Source: MWEH01 sp035409945
Lineage (GTDB): Bacteria; Bacillota; Clostridia; Christensenellales; DTU072
Assembly (NCBI GenBank): GCA_035409945.1
Contig: DAONQC010000007.1
Span: 1-64,000, forward strand
Direction: 5' to 3'
Length of the DNA stretch: 64,000 bases
In this document: piece after piece, positions 25,141-33,339 of the stretch
Numbering within the stretch: the stretch's first letter is position 1
How the letters are laid out: each line of letters opens with the position of its first letter
The notes under the pieces: generated by a model
What the model saw: the letters and a program-made list of their open reading frames with translations, nothing else
The model's database searches: none
Told to the model about the DNA's origin: nothing
Made by a program: the position numbers and the translations under genes

Positions 25141-26442
25141 ATGAGTAATTATGTTCCACACACTGAAGAGGATATAAAATCTATGCTCAAAGCAATAGGC
25201 GTAAAGTCTACGATTGAGCTATATTCTGATGTCCCTAAAAAGTTGCTTCTAAAAGAGTTAAATATACCTAAAGGTATAACTCAACAAGAAGTTTTAGAGT
25301 TTATGCAAAAACTCGCGGATGAAAATACGGTATATAAAGCAGTTCTAAGAGGAGCGGGAAGTTATAGACACTTTATTCCTTCTGTGGTAAAGAATTTAAG
25401 TTCTAGAGCAGAGTTTGTAACTGCATATACTCCATATCAAGCCGAAATGTCACAGGGCATACTTCAAGTTATTTTTGAATATCAAACAATGATATGCAAT
25501 TTAACAGGGCTTGAGGTAAGTAATGCTAGCGTATATAACGGAGCATCTGCAGCTGCAGAAGGCATTCTTATGTGCAGGGAAAGGAATAAATCTAAAGCTA
25601 TCATTTTAGGGAATATCAGACCTGATACAAGAGCTACTATTACTACATATACCGAAGACCTAGGTTTAGAAATTATAGATATAGCATTTGATGAGGATTT
25701 ACAAGGGCTTAAAGAAGCATTAGACGATCAAGTTGCTTGTGTATACGTAGAGCAACCTGGATATTATGGCCAAATTATTGATGCGAAAAAGGTTGGAGAT
25801 GTTGTAAAGGAAAGTGGTGCAAAATATATTATGGGTTGCAACCCAATATCGCTTGCAATCTTAAAAAGCCCTGGTGAATGCGGAGCCGACATTGCAGTTG
25901 GTGATGCTCAACCTCTAGGTTTACCACTGGGATTTGGTGGTCCATATCTTGGATTTATGGCTTGTACTGAAAAGATGATGAGAAAAATACCAGGAAGAAT
26001 AGTCGGTGAAACTGTGGATGCAGAAGGCAAAAAAGCATATGTATTAACACTTCAAGCAAGAGAGCAACATATTCGTAGAGAAAGAGCGCTTTCTAACATT
26101 TGTTCTAATCAAGCATTATGTGCATTGACTGCCACCATTTATCTTTCTGCAGTAGGCAAACAAGGACTAATTGATGTTGCAAATGAATGTGTTAACTTGT
26201 CCCACTATTTCAAAAATGAACTGTCTAAAGTACAGGGTGTTGAATTTGTAGAAGGTGAGTTCTTCCATGAGTTTGTGACCATAACTCCAGGGAAGGCAGA
26301 TATAATACTTAGCGAATTAAATAAGGTGAACATACTAGGAGGACTTAAGCTAGATAGAGATAGAATTCTATGGTGTGTGACAGAAACAGTATCTAAAGAA
26401 TGCTTAGATTTGGTAGTTGATTTAATAAGAGGTTTAGTATGA
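25141..26442 (+). CDS. gcvPA: Glycine dehydrogenase (decarboxylating) subunit 1
   Basis: A 433-aa alpha subunit of the split P protein, the PLP enzyme that decarboxylates glycine and loads the H protein. Signature segments: YVPHTEEDIKSMLKAIGVKS at the start, RGAGSYRHFIPSVVKNLSSR, YTPYQAEMSQGILQVIFEYQ, NASVYNGASAAAEG, and QAREQHIRREKA-like QAREQHIRRERALSNICSNQ. This subunit lacks the PLP lysine, which resides in GcvPB. Ribosome site AAGGAG, 8 nt before the ATG. The last codons overlap the gcvPB start by 4 bp (ATGA type), so the two are translationally coupled. Confidence 0.96.
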   Translation: MSNYVPHTEEDIKSMLKAIGVKSTIELYSDVPKKLLLKELNIPKGITQQEVLEFMQKLADENTVYKAVLRGAGSYRHFIPSVVKNLSSRAEFVTAYTPYQAEMSQGILQVIFEYQTMICNLTGLEVSNASVYNGASAAAEGILMCRERNKSKAIILGNIRPDTRATITTYTEDLGLEIIDIAFDEDLQGLKEALDDQVACVYVEQPGYYGQIIDAKKVGDVVKESGAKYIMGCNPISLAILKSPGECGADIAVGDAQPLGLPLGFGGPYLGFMACTEKMMRKIPGRIVGETVDAEGKKAYVLTLQAREQHIRRERALSNICSNQALCALTATIYLSAVGKQGLIDVANECVNLSHYFKNELSKVQGVEFVEGEFFHEFVTITPGKADIILSELNKVNILGGLKLDRDRILWCVTETVSKECLDLVVDLIRGLV

Positions 26443-27875
26443 AAACGATATTTGAAAAAAGCAAAGTAGGTAGCATTGGAACAGAAATTAAAAAACAAAA
26501 TGTACCTAAATATGAACTTCCAGAATGGCATAAAAGGGAAATTTTAGATATTCCTGAAGTATCGGAAGTTGAGGTGGTTCGTCACTATACAAATTTATCA
26601 AGAAGGGCATTTGGAGTGGATAATGGTTTTTATCCATTAGGCTCATGTACTATGAAATATAATCCCAAAGTCAACGAAGAAGTAGCCCAAATGCGAGGTT
26701 TTACAGATATTCATCCCTTACAAAATGAAGAAAACGCGCAAGGTGCATTAAAGGTAATTTATTTATTATCTGAGTATCTTTGTGAAATAACTGGGATGGA
26801 TGATATTACATTACAGCCTGCAGCTGGAGCACATGGAGAATACACAGGATTAAAACTAATATCGGAGTATCATAAGTCAAGAGGGGATTTAAAAAGAAAT
26901 AAGATAATTGTCCCAGATAGTGCACACGGCACCAACCCTGCTAGTGCAACTCTTGCTGGATTCGAAGTAATTAACGTTAAAAGCGATGAAGAACACGGAG
27001 TCGATTTAGAAGAACTTAAAAAAGTTGTCGGAGATGATACTGCTGCTTTAATGCTAACTAACCCCACAACGCTTGGATTGTTTGAAAAAAACATTGTAAA
27101 AATTGCAGAGATAGTACATGGTGCTGGCGGTAAATTATATTATGATGGTGCAAATCTTAATGCAATTATGGGAGTAGTAAGGCCAGGAGATATGGGGTTT
27201 GATGTTATTCATCTAAATCTACATAAGACTTTTTCTACACCTCACGGTGGTGGAGGCCCTGGATCTGGACCTGTTGGATGCAAAAAGGAGTTTGCTTGTT
27301 TTTTACCTGGACCTAAAGTAGAAAAATATGGTGAGGAATATTTTTTAGTTAATCTACCTGAAAGTATGGGTAAAGTCGGATCTTTTTATGGGAACTTCCT
27401 AGTCTATTTGAAAGCGCTTGCATATATACTCACACTAGGTAAAGAAGGCATTCCGTATTCAGCACAATGTGCAGTGCTTAACGCAAATTATTTAAAAACA
27501 AAACTACAGAAAAAGTATGATACTGAAAAGAAACGCCACTGTATGCACGAATTTGTCGTGAGTATCAAAAAGATTAAGGAAGAGACTGGTGTTTCAGCTA
27601 TGGATATTGCAAAAGGGATGATAGATGGTGGTATTCATCCGCCAACGATGTACTTCCCATTAATAGTTGATGAAGCGTTAATGTTTGAGCCAACTGAAAC
27701 CGAAACAAAAGAAACACTAGATGCGGCAATTGAACTATTAAATGAGCTATATGCTAAAGCTTATTCTGATCCTGAAACATTAAAAACAGCGCCACATAAC
27801 GCAGTTATTAGAAGACCTGATGAAGTTTTAGCAGCTAGAAAACCAGTACTCAGATATGTGAAACCAGTCGAGTAA
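26439..27875 (+). CDS. gcvPB: Glycine dehydrogenase (decarboxylating) subunit 2
   Basis: A 478-aa beta subunit carrying the active site. The Schiff-base lysine is K263 in HLNLHKTFSTPHGGGGPG (258-275). Other landmarks are GFYPLGSCTMKYNPKVNE, PAAGAHGEYTGL, DSAHGTNPASA and the C-terminal PLIVDEALMFEPTETETKE. Length is normal. It overlaps gcvPA by 4 bp. With gcvT and gcvH it completes the P, T and H components of glycine cleavage (glycine to CO2, NH3 and methylene-THF) or its reversal. A decayed copy of its 3' end follows. Confidence 0.96.
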   Translation: MKTIFEKSKVGSIGTEIKKQNVPKYELPEWHKREILDIPEVSEVEVVRHYTNLSRRAFGVDNGFYPLGSCTMKYNPKVNEEVAQMRGFTDIHPLQNEENAQGALKVIYLLSEYLCEITGMDDITLQPAAGAHGEYTGLKLISEYHKSRGDLKRNKIIVPDSAHGTNPASATLAGFEVINVKSDEEHGVDLEELKKVVGDDTAALMLTNPTTLGLFEKNIVKIAEIVHGAGGKLYYDGANLNAIMGVVRPGDMGFDVIHLNLHKTFSTPHGGGGPGSGPVGCKKEFACFLPGPKVEKYGEEYFLVNLPESMGKVGSFYGNFLVYLKALAYILTLGKEGIPYSAQCAVLNANYLKTKLQKKYDTEKKRHCMHEFVVSIKKIKEETGVSAMDIAKGMIDGGIHPPTMYFPLIVDEALMFEPTETETKETLDAAIELLNELYAKAYSDPETLKTAPHNAVIRRPDEVLAARKPVLRYVKPVE

Positions 27876-27880
27876 GTATA

Positions 27881-27986
27881 GCTAGGGCTTACAGCTAGAG
27901 CTTATCTAGCACTAGAACATTAAAAGCAGTAGCGTATAATGCAAGCCTAAAATAGCTGGCGAACTTACGACCGCTCAAAAATGTGC
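27881..27986. repeat. Decayed copy of the gcvPB 3' end
   Basis: Gene positions about 27753-27846 recur at about 27894-27986 with a period near 140 bp: GCTAAAGCTTATTCTG corresponds to GCTAGAGCTTATCT, AACATTAAAAACAG to AACATTAAAAGCAG, and CTGATGAAGTTTTAGCAGCT to CTGGCGAACTTACGACCGCT. Many substitutions indicate an old copy. A 13-bp micro-repeat (GCTAGGGCTTACA / GCTAGAGCTTATC) precedes it. Confidence 0.75.
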
Positions 27987-28035
27987 CTAATGGATTAACT
28001 ATAGTTTAAGAATGTAAACTAAAAAGGAGCAAACA

Positions 28036-28965
28036 TTGTATTCATTTACATTAATTAGAAACCTATTTAAAAAGCACAATATACCCATCATTATATACAT
28101 TTTAGCCAATATCACACTGATATTTTTCTTGTTTTTTTGGATGAATGTAGTACCTTTTTCAAGCGTTACAGATATAGAAAAACATAAGATATACAACGGA
28201 CTTGTAGGCATTGGAATCTATTTAGTTGGTGCTACTATATTTATGTCTCCAGTTGGTGAATTTTTCTTTAGAGCAACAAGGGGGCTTAAGCGAATTGACG
28301 ATATGCCTGAATTTGCTCAATTAAAACAAGCTTTTGATGAAGTGTACGCTAGAGCAACTGCAAAATATGGAGATTTACCAAAAGGTATTAAGTTATATCT
28401 ACAATTGACTGGAGATAAAAATGCTGCTGCATTAGGGAGAAAAACCATATTTTTTACACAGGGTATTCTAGCACTACCAATAGAGGATTTAAACGGTGTT
28501 ATGGCACATGAGTTAGCGCACCTATACAACGGAGATACGGTAATTTTACTATTTTTATTAACAGGCAATGTCATTATTAACATAATTGCGAGTATTATAA
28601 AAACTCTTTTATATATCTTGGGTCTTGCGGGTTTGCTCTTTGGAGGGGACGATTCTCGCGCAGGACGCCTTTCTTCACTTGCAGTAATTCTGCTTGGTAG
28701 ATTAATAATCGATGGAATTGTGGGACTTTGGACGCTAATAGGCGTTTTAATGAGAAATATTACCAGCAAGCAAGTTGAATTTGAAGCTGACGAGTTTGCG
28801 TGTAGTATAGGTTATGGGAAAAACCTTGCCAATGCACTTTTACTTATAGATCAAACTGGAAGTCAAGGCGCCAGAGCGAGACAGACACTTTTAGATAAAG
28901 CACTTTCCTCCCATCCTGAAACACACGAAAGAGTGAGAAGATGTAATGAATATGCCTATGCCTAG
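28036..28965 (+). CDS. HtpX-like M48 membrane zinc metalloprotease
   Basis: A 309-aa M48-family protease for quality control of membrane proteins. Two N-terminal helices (about 16-36 and 53-72) are followed by the catalytic HELAH (H158, E159, H162), two further hydrophobic stretches (about 167-195 and 215-240) and the third zinc ligand in VEFEADEFA (about 245-253), then HERVRR at the C-terminus. Translation starts at TTG (28036): AGGAG lies 6 nt before it and no ATG is nearby. The last part is copied twice downstream, together with the start of the next gene. Confidence 0.87.
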   Translation: MYSFTLIRNLFKKHNIPIIIYILANITLIFFLFFWMNVVPFSSVTDIEKHKIYNGLVGIGIYLVGATIFMSPVGEFFFRATRGLKRIDDMPEFAQLKQAFDEVYARATAKYGDLPKGIKLYLQLTGDKNAAALGRKTIFFTQGILALPIEDLNGVMAHELAHLYNGDTVILLFLLTGNVIINIIASIIKTLLYILGLAGLLFGGDDSRAGRLSSLAVILLGRLIIDGIVGLWTLIGVLMRNITSKQVEFEADEFACSIGYGKNLANALLLIDQTGSQGARARQTLLDKALSSHPETHERVRRCNEYAYA

Positions 28966-28974
28966 AAAACCCCA

Positions 28975-29209
28975 TCATCGAAAACATTCAATATAAACAG
29001 CTCGTTCAACAACACATCTAGAAACCCCCGAAAGAGTGAGAAGATGTAATGAATATGTATATGCTTAAAAAACCCCATCATTAACTAGTATACGAAAAAA
29101 CAAATTATCGAAAACATTCAATACTGAAAAGCTCGCAATACGGCATGTCTGCAACTAATGAAATAAGTATGCCTATGCCTAAAAACATCATCATTAACTA
29201 GAGTACAAA
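28975..29209. repeat. Tandem triplication across the HtpX-like gene end and the next gene start
   Basis: The end of the protease gene (CGAAAGAGTGAGAAGATG at 28926, ATGCCTATGCCTAGAAAA) recurs at 29029 with an identical 18-mer, and a short remnant (TATGCCTATGCCTAAAAA) lies near 29168. Between them are two copies of the beginning of the next gene: ATCGAAAACATTCAATATAA at 28977 and ATCGAAAACATTCAATACTG at 29107, matching TAGAAATAATCAATGCTAAA of the real gene from 29228. The order tail-head-tail-head-tail-head means one segment spanning the junction was duplicated twice, with a period of about 103-131 bp. Confidence 0.87.
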
Positions 29210-29638
29210 GTGAAAAAGCCAAAGTTATTAGAAATAATCAATGCTAAAAGACTCGCAAAACGGTTTGTAGTGCGAACTTTGATAAAGCAAAGAAAGCCGA
29301 TAACCAAAGGTGCAGTTCAGATAGCGAAAAAAACTGGTATTGCAAAACAGGTTCTTAAAATAATAGGTTTGTCTTTATGGAGTTTAGTTTGTTTAGCAGG
29401 GTTTATATTTTCAATAGTTTTGATGACTGTTTATAACGAGATAGAGGTTGGAGTTGTTGTTCTTATACTATCTCTAGTTCTTTCTATAGTTCCATTGCTG
29501 GTTAGACGTATAATTAAAAAACGAAAAAAGGCAGTAGGGAGTCAGGTAAAAAGGCTATCACAAACAGGTTTAAATTCAACAAAATCAAAACCTATTACAG
29601 TTGATGAGATGATAGAATTTGATGAATTAGAGGATTAA
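29210..29638 (+). CDS. Small membrane protein of unknown function
   Basis: A 142-aa protein with a very basic N-terminal half (KKPKLLEIINAKRLAKRFVV, then KQRKP), two adjacent membrane helices (about 49-71, IIGLSLWSLVCLAGFIFSIVL; about 77-97, EVGVVVLILSLVLSIVPLLV), a basic RRIIKKRKK stop-transfer and an acidic tail (VDEMIEFDELED). It starts at GTG; no clear ribosome site is seen, which makes the start less certain. Two broken copies of its first ~45 bp lie upstream and one broken copy of its last ~65 bp lies downstream. Family not recognised. Confidence 0.62.
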   Translation: MKKPKLLEIINAKRLAKRFVVRTLIKQRKPITKGAVQIAKKTGIAKQVLKIIGLSLWSLVCLAGFIFSIVLMTVYNEIEVGVVVLILSLVLSIVPLLVRRIIKKRKKAVGSQVKRLSQTGLNSTKSKPITVDEMIEFDELED

Positions 29639-29672
29639 AGCCACATATAAAAAACCATTGTATATAATTCAC

Positions 29673-29738
29673 TTCAACTAAAGCCGAACTTACTAAAATT
29701 GCTGAGATGATAGGTTGAATGAGCTGGAAGACTAAAAG
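29673..29738. repeat. Decayed copy of the small membrane protein 3' end
   Basis: Gene positions 29575-29638 recur 98 bp on. TTCAAC starts both, GAGATGATAG is identical (29606 and 29704), and the ends read GAATTAGAGGATTAAAG against GAGCTGGAAGACTAAAAG. One base is lost after GATAG. Confidence 0.85.
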
Positions 29739-29792
29739 CTTTGGTTTGTGCCAACATCTATGCATAGCAGGTTACCACTGGGGAGTGAGTGC

Positions 29793-29825
29793 AAAAAAAC
29801 CACATGGTGATGTGCCATGTGGTTC
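29793..29825 (-). terminator. Rho-independent terminator of the YegP-like gene
   Basis: On the minus strand a perfect 10-bp stem (arms 29815-29824 and 29798-29807, AACCACATGG with CCATGTGGTT) with a 7-nt loop is followed by a run of T (A at 29793-29799 on the plus strand). Confidence 0.88.
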
Positions 29826-29858
29826 AAAATTATATACTAAGGATAAAATTACGAGCAG

Positions 29859-30281
29859 TTATTTTTCGAGCTTAATTACAGGTGCGTCTTTTGATTGATT
29901 TGCAACAGATTTCATTCCGTTAATGCAGCCTTGTTTGCTTACATAGCCAGCTTCGCTAATTGCTATAAGGTTACCATTGTTAGCTCTTAGACGGAAACGG
30001 AATTTACCTTCTTTGTCTTTGTAAACTTCCCATTTTGGATTGGTGACCTTTTCTACTTTTTCTTTGGTCTGGTCTTCAATCTTTCCATCAAAAACAATGG
30101 GTGAAAAGTTGCGCACGCTTTCGATGCCACCAATGCATGATGATTCGTATTTGTACGCTTCTCCACCATGTGCTAGCGTTTCATGGTTTGATGCAACTAG
30201 ATAAAAAACAAAGTTGCCATTATCTGTTTTTCTGTATGTGAACATACCAGTTTGTCCACGTTTTGCTGTGTCTTCTGCCAT
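29859..30281 (-). CDS. YegP-like protein with two DUF1508 repeats
   Basis: A 140-aa protein with two copies of the DUF1508/YegP module. Repeat 1 (about 13-62) reads GMFTYRKTDNGNFVFYLVASNHETL and ends CIGGIESVRNFSP; repeat 2 (about 82-133) reads KWEVYKDKEGKFRFRLRANNGNLI and ends CINGMKSVANQSKDAPV. The module is a small beta-alpha fold of unknown biochemical function; YegP of E. coli is a dimer of the same size. The ribosome site GGAGGT lies 6 nt before the ATG and a strong terminator follows. It is the only minus-strand gene between 4.7 and 36 kb. Confidence 0.85.
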   Translation of the reverse strand: MAEDTAKRGQTGMFTYRKTDNGNFVFYLVASNHETLAHGGEAYKYESSCIGGIESVRNFSPIVFDGKIEDQTKEKVEKVTNPKWEVYKDKEGKFRFRLRANNGNLIAISEAGYVSKQGCINGMKSVANQSKDAPVIKLEK

Positions 30282-30363
30282 TTTTTACCTCCCTGAAAAT
30301 ATTAATTTATTATTGCTTTTAATCAGCTTGAATATATTTTAGACCCATAATAAATTATTGTCA

Positions 30364-30630
30364 AACAAAGGGTTGGAAGCTCATTAAAAAATCATTTAAG
30401 CTCATTAAAATATCGTAGAAAGTAATTTCAAATACGCATTTGGGAGGACGGGCATAATGTGAATATAAATGCAACTTTTAAGTTCATTAAGATACAAAAG
30501 ATAGTAAAAACAGCCAGACGCTATGCAAATATTTTAATTTAAGCGTGAGGCCAAATATGCAAATTTAAGCTCATTAAAAACATAGTTTGTTTTAATTTGC
30601 TTATCAAACTACATGTAAGCTCGTTAATAA
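30364..30630. repeat. Five dispersed TAAGCTCATTAA-like repeats
   Basis: In the 620-bp gap before the ASKHA gene the motif AAGCTCATTAAAA or a close variant occurs near 30377, 30398, 30480 (AAGTTCATTAAGA), 30564 and 30618 (AAGCTCGTTAATA). Spacing is irregular (about 21, 82, 84 and 54 bp). Ends TTAA...TTAA make it partly symmetric. No ORF is convincing in 30282-30900. Confidence 0.65.
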
Positions 30631-30855
30631 TGCATATTAATTTGTTTCCCAAATCATACGCGAGTCCAGGAATAAATTTAGGTATATTTGTTTTGCGAGT
30701 TTTGACGGACAAAGATGAATTACTTTGATAAGGCATAGGATAGACTAATAGCTTTTAAACTCGCCAACAGTGAAAATGTCGGCAGATCATTTTGCTTTAC
30801 ACCTAGAAGCAGCTATATGATTTATTGATTGTTAGTGATTATTTATCTTCATATA

Positions 30856-30864
30856 TGGTACAAT
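30856..30864 (+). promoter_or_regulatory. Extended -10 element before the ASKHA gene
   Basis: TGGTACAAT (TACAAT at 30859-30864), 36 nt before the GTG start. No good -35, as is usual for extended -10 promoters. Confidence 0.5.
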
Positions 30865-30900
30865 GAAATACACAAAAATATATAACCTAAAGAGGATGCT

Positions 30901-32799
30901 GTGAGCAAAAAGCATAGAATAACAATTGAAAACATGGATAAGACATTTCTTGTGGAAGAAAACATAAACCTTGGAGATGCACTTCGCCAACAAGGGATAA
31001 AGATTGCTTTACCATGTGATGATTGTGAAATTAATAACCCCGATTTTTGTGATAGGTGGAAATGCGTTGTGCTCATTAATGACGCGTTTGTATCGGCAAA
31101 TAAAGTGGTAGTAGATCGAAATATTACCTTATCGCTTATATCATCTCCGTATAAATATATGGGACTATTTAGTCGGAGATATTCAACACTTAATAAGTTC
31201 GAAATATATAGAAATAGATTGTTAGGGTATAGAGATGCTGTTGCAGTAGTAGATTTGGGTACTTCTAATATCACGATAAGCTTGGTCATAACAAGTGATA
31301 AAATCATACTAGATGAAAATGGTGAAATCTCCAAAAATGAATTGGATTATTTAAATCTCATCGGAAAAAGCAAGATAGATGATCTAGAAGATATTGGCAA
31401 TCGATTTAATCCATATAAAATTGTATACGCCTACACTAGAGAAAAAGATTTTGATCTTTGTAAATTTGATGAGGTAGATGAATTAAGTGTACCTGAGGAG
31501 TTTAGAGTTTTAAAAAATCCTAGACTTGTTTTTATAGACGAAAATAGATTTAGAAAGCGTGAAATTAAATCTGAGGTGTATAACGATTTTTATGTTCGCT
31601 TTAAACCTAATACTTATGGCTACAGATCAAAATCTATTACTTTTGCAAATCCGCAGATAGTCCACGGGAAAGATGTTATAACTAGAATCAGTTACTCACT
31701 TAAAGGCGAGGGAGCGATAGAGTTGCAGAGACTCGTGGTGCAAGGGCTTGCTGAACAAATAGAAAAAGCATCCAAGAGGAGAAAATGTCACTTAAAGTAT
31801 ATTGTGATTAGTGGAAATACGGCCATGATAACAATGCTTTTAGGAAAAAGTTGCAGCTCAATTGCAAATGCGCCTTTTGATACAGCACTGTTAAGAGTTC
31901 CGCCGATAACTACAAAAGAGATTGGCATGGAAATTAAAGCTGAGAAAAAATCAATGGTTTGTGATGTGGATGGAAAGATATTAAGAAAAGCAACATCTGG
32001 TGAAAAGCTAAATATACCTATATATTTTATCCCAGCGATATCTGCCTTTGTAGGCGGGGACTTTGTGTCCGGACTTAGCACTATTGAACCTCCCGAAGAA
32101 GGAAAATACAAAATTTTTGTAGATCTCGGTACAAATACAGAAATGGCAATAATTGGATCTACCAAAACAATAACTACCTCTGCTCCAGCTGGACCTTGTT
32201 TTGAGGGCGCAAATATTAGTTCGGGTATGCCTGCGACTGAGGGAGCAATTTACATGGTTGATGTAGATGATAACGGTATGAATTCAATTATGTTTTATGA
32301 TATACAAGGAGCGGATGATAATAAACCTTTAGGTATTTGCGGAACGGGTTTAATTGATACCATATCAGCCCTTAAAAAAATAAAAGCGATAGATGAAAGC
32401 GGTACATTAGTTACTGGAAAACCATATAAGATTTTTGGGGATATAGAAATTACTCAAGGTGATATACGCGAATTCCAAAAAGCTAAAGCTGCAATTAGAG
32501 CGGGGCTAGATCTTTTGATTAGTGAAGCAAAAACAACATTTGATGACGTGGAAGAAATTATCTTTACTGGTGGATTTGCAAGTAAATTGAGGGAAGAGAG
32601 CCTAGTTCAGAGTGGACTAATACCAGAACAATTGAAAAACAAAACTACGAGTTTATCAAATAGGAGCCTACTAGGTGCAGCAAAGACAGTAGTGGAGGGC
32701 TTTAATAAAGTTTTTTATATCTCAGAAAATGCAAGATACATTAATATGGCAGCACACCCGAAATTTGAAAAGTTATACATAAGCCACCTAAACTTTTAA
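30901..32799 (+). CDS. ASKHA-domain protein related to RACo/RamA (DUF4445)
   Basis: A 632-aa protein with a ferredoxin-like N-terminus (1-85) and a C-terminal actin-like ATPase part with two phosphate loops, VVDLGTSN (117-123) and FVDLGTNTE (about 408-416), plus the later GICGTGLIDTI and IIFTGGFASK blocks. RACo-type proteins use ATP and a 2Fe-2S cluster to re-reduce the cobalt of corrinoid proteins in methyltransferase systems. The N-terminus here has C39, C42, C50 and C55 (C-x2-C-x7-C-x4-C), not the family's usual C-x4/5-C-x2-C...C pattern, and no corrinoid protein or methyltransferase gene is nearby. Electron donor and partner are therefore unknown. GTG start; GAGGA lies 5 nt upstream. Confidence 0.78.
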   Translation: MSKKHRITIENMDKTFLVEENINLGDALRQQGIKIALPCDDCEINNPDFCDRWKCVVLINDAFVSANKVVVDRNITLSLISSPYKYMGLFSRRYSTLNKFEIYRNRLLGYRDAVAVVDLGTSNITISLVITSDKIILDENGEISKNELDYLNLIGKSKIDDLEDIGNRFNPYKIVYAYTREKDFDLCKFDEVDELSVPEEFRVLKNPRLVFIDENRFRKREIKSEVYNDFYVRFKPNTYGYRSKSITFANPQIVHGKDVITRISYSLKGEGAIELQRLVVQGLAEQIEKASKRRKCHLKYIVISGNTAMITMLLGKSCSSIANAPFDTALLRVPPITTKEIGMEIKAEKKSMVCDVDGKILRKATSGEKLNIPIYFIPAISAFVGGDFVSGLSTIEPPEEGKYKIFVDLGTNTEMAIIGSTKTITTSAPAGPCFEGANISSGMPATEGAIYMVDVDDNGMNSIMFYDIQGADDNKPLGICGTGLIDTISALKKIKAIDESGTLVTGKPYKIFGDIEITQGDIREFQKAKAAIRAGLDLLISEAKTTFDDVEEIIFTGGFASKLREESLVQSGLIPEQLKNKTTSLSNRSLLGAAKTVVEGFNKVFYISENARYINMAAHPKFEKLYISHLNF

Positions 32800-32807
32800 C
32801 TCTTATA

Positions 32808-32846
32808 AACTGTCGGTTTTATCACTATAACCGTTTCTTCACAGTT
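32808..32846 (+). terminator. Possible terminator hairpin after the ASKHA gene
   Basis: Inner stem CGGTT / AACCG inside an outer AACTGT / ACAGTT pair, with TTTCTTC after the inner stem. The T-tract is poor. Confidence 0.35.
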
Positions 32847-32860
32847 ATAGTCAATTACTC

Positions 32861-32906
32861 TAAATTTAGAAAGTTACATATAAGCCATCTAAGTTTTTAA
32901 TCGTTC
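32861..32906. repeat. Decayed copy of the ASKHA gene 3' end
   Basis: Gene positions 32760-32804 recur 101 bp on: AAATTTGAAAAGTTATACAT corresponds to AAATTTAGAAAGTTACATAT, then AAGCCACCTAAACTTTTAA to AAGCCATCTAAGTTTTTAA. Confidence 0.88.
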
Positions 32907-33255
32907 CTTGTGTTATATGCAGATTTAAATAATGTGAAAAAATATATGTGACTTTATCTCGCACGAGCCTTATATGCCTTAAATTAGTGACAAACTGTAT
33001 GATTCTACCTCTGTTTGATAGTAAGCTTTGCGATAATTTCAGTAAACTAAAAGAAATTTTACTTTAATTTTATAACCTAATGATAAATGGGCGAACCGAA
33101 CAAATTAGGTTTTCAATCCACATATGTGTCGAATGCTAAAAAAAATCAAAAAAATCATTGAAATTCCAAAATACTTTCACAAAAGAGATAGAAATTACTC
33201 TGTTTTCACACATAATATACGCGCACGCGTGTACAAATTATCATTATAATCTATA
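32907..33255. other. Intergenic stretch without a gene
   Basis: AT-rich, no supportable ORF. It contains the palindromic GCACGCGTG near 33225, a motif that also sits at the promoters at 23250 and 37878. Confidence 0.4.
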
Positions 33256-33284
33256 TTGACACCATTTTTTGTCTGGGGTATAAT
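33256..33284 (+). promoter_or_regulatory. Perfect consensus promoter of the 894-aa lipoprotein gene
   Basis: -35 TTGACA (33256-33261), 17-bp spacer, -10 TATAAT (33279-33284): both hexamers and the spacing match the sigma-A consensus exactly. No other promoter here is as good. Confidence 0.85.
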
Positions 33285-33339
33285 CGTAATATACTGGACG
33301 TATAGTGCCAGAAAATATTCCTACATAGGAGGTTAAAAA

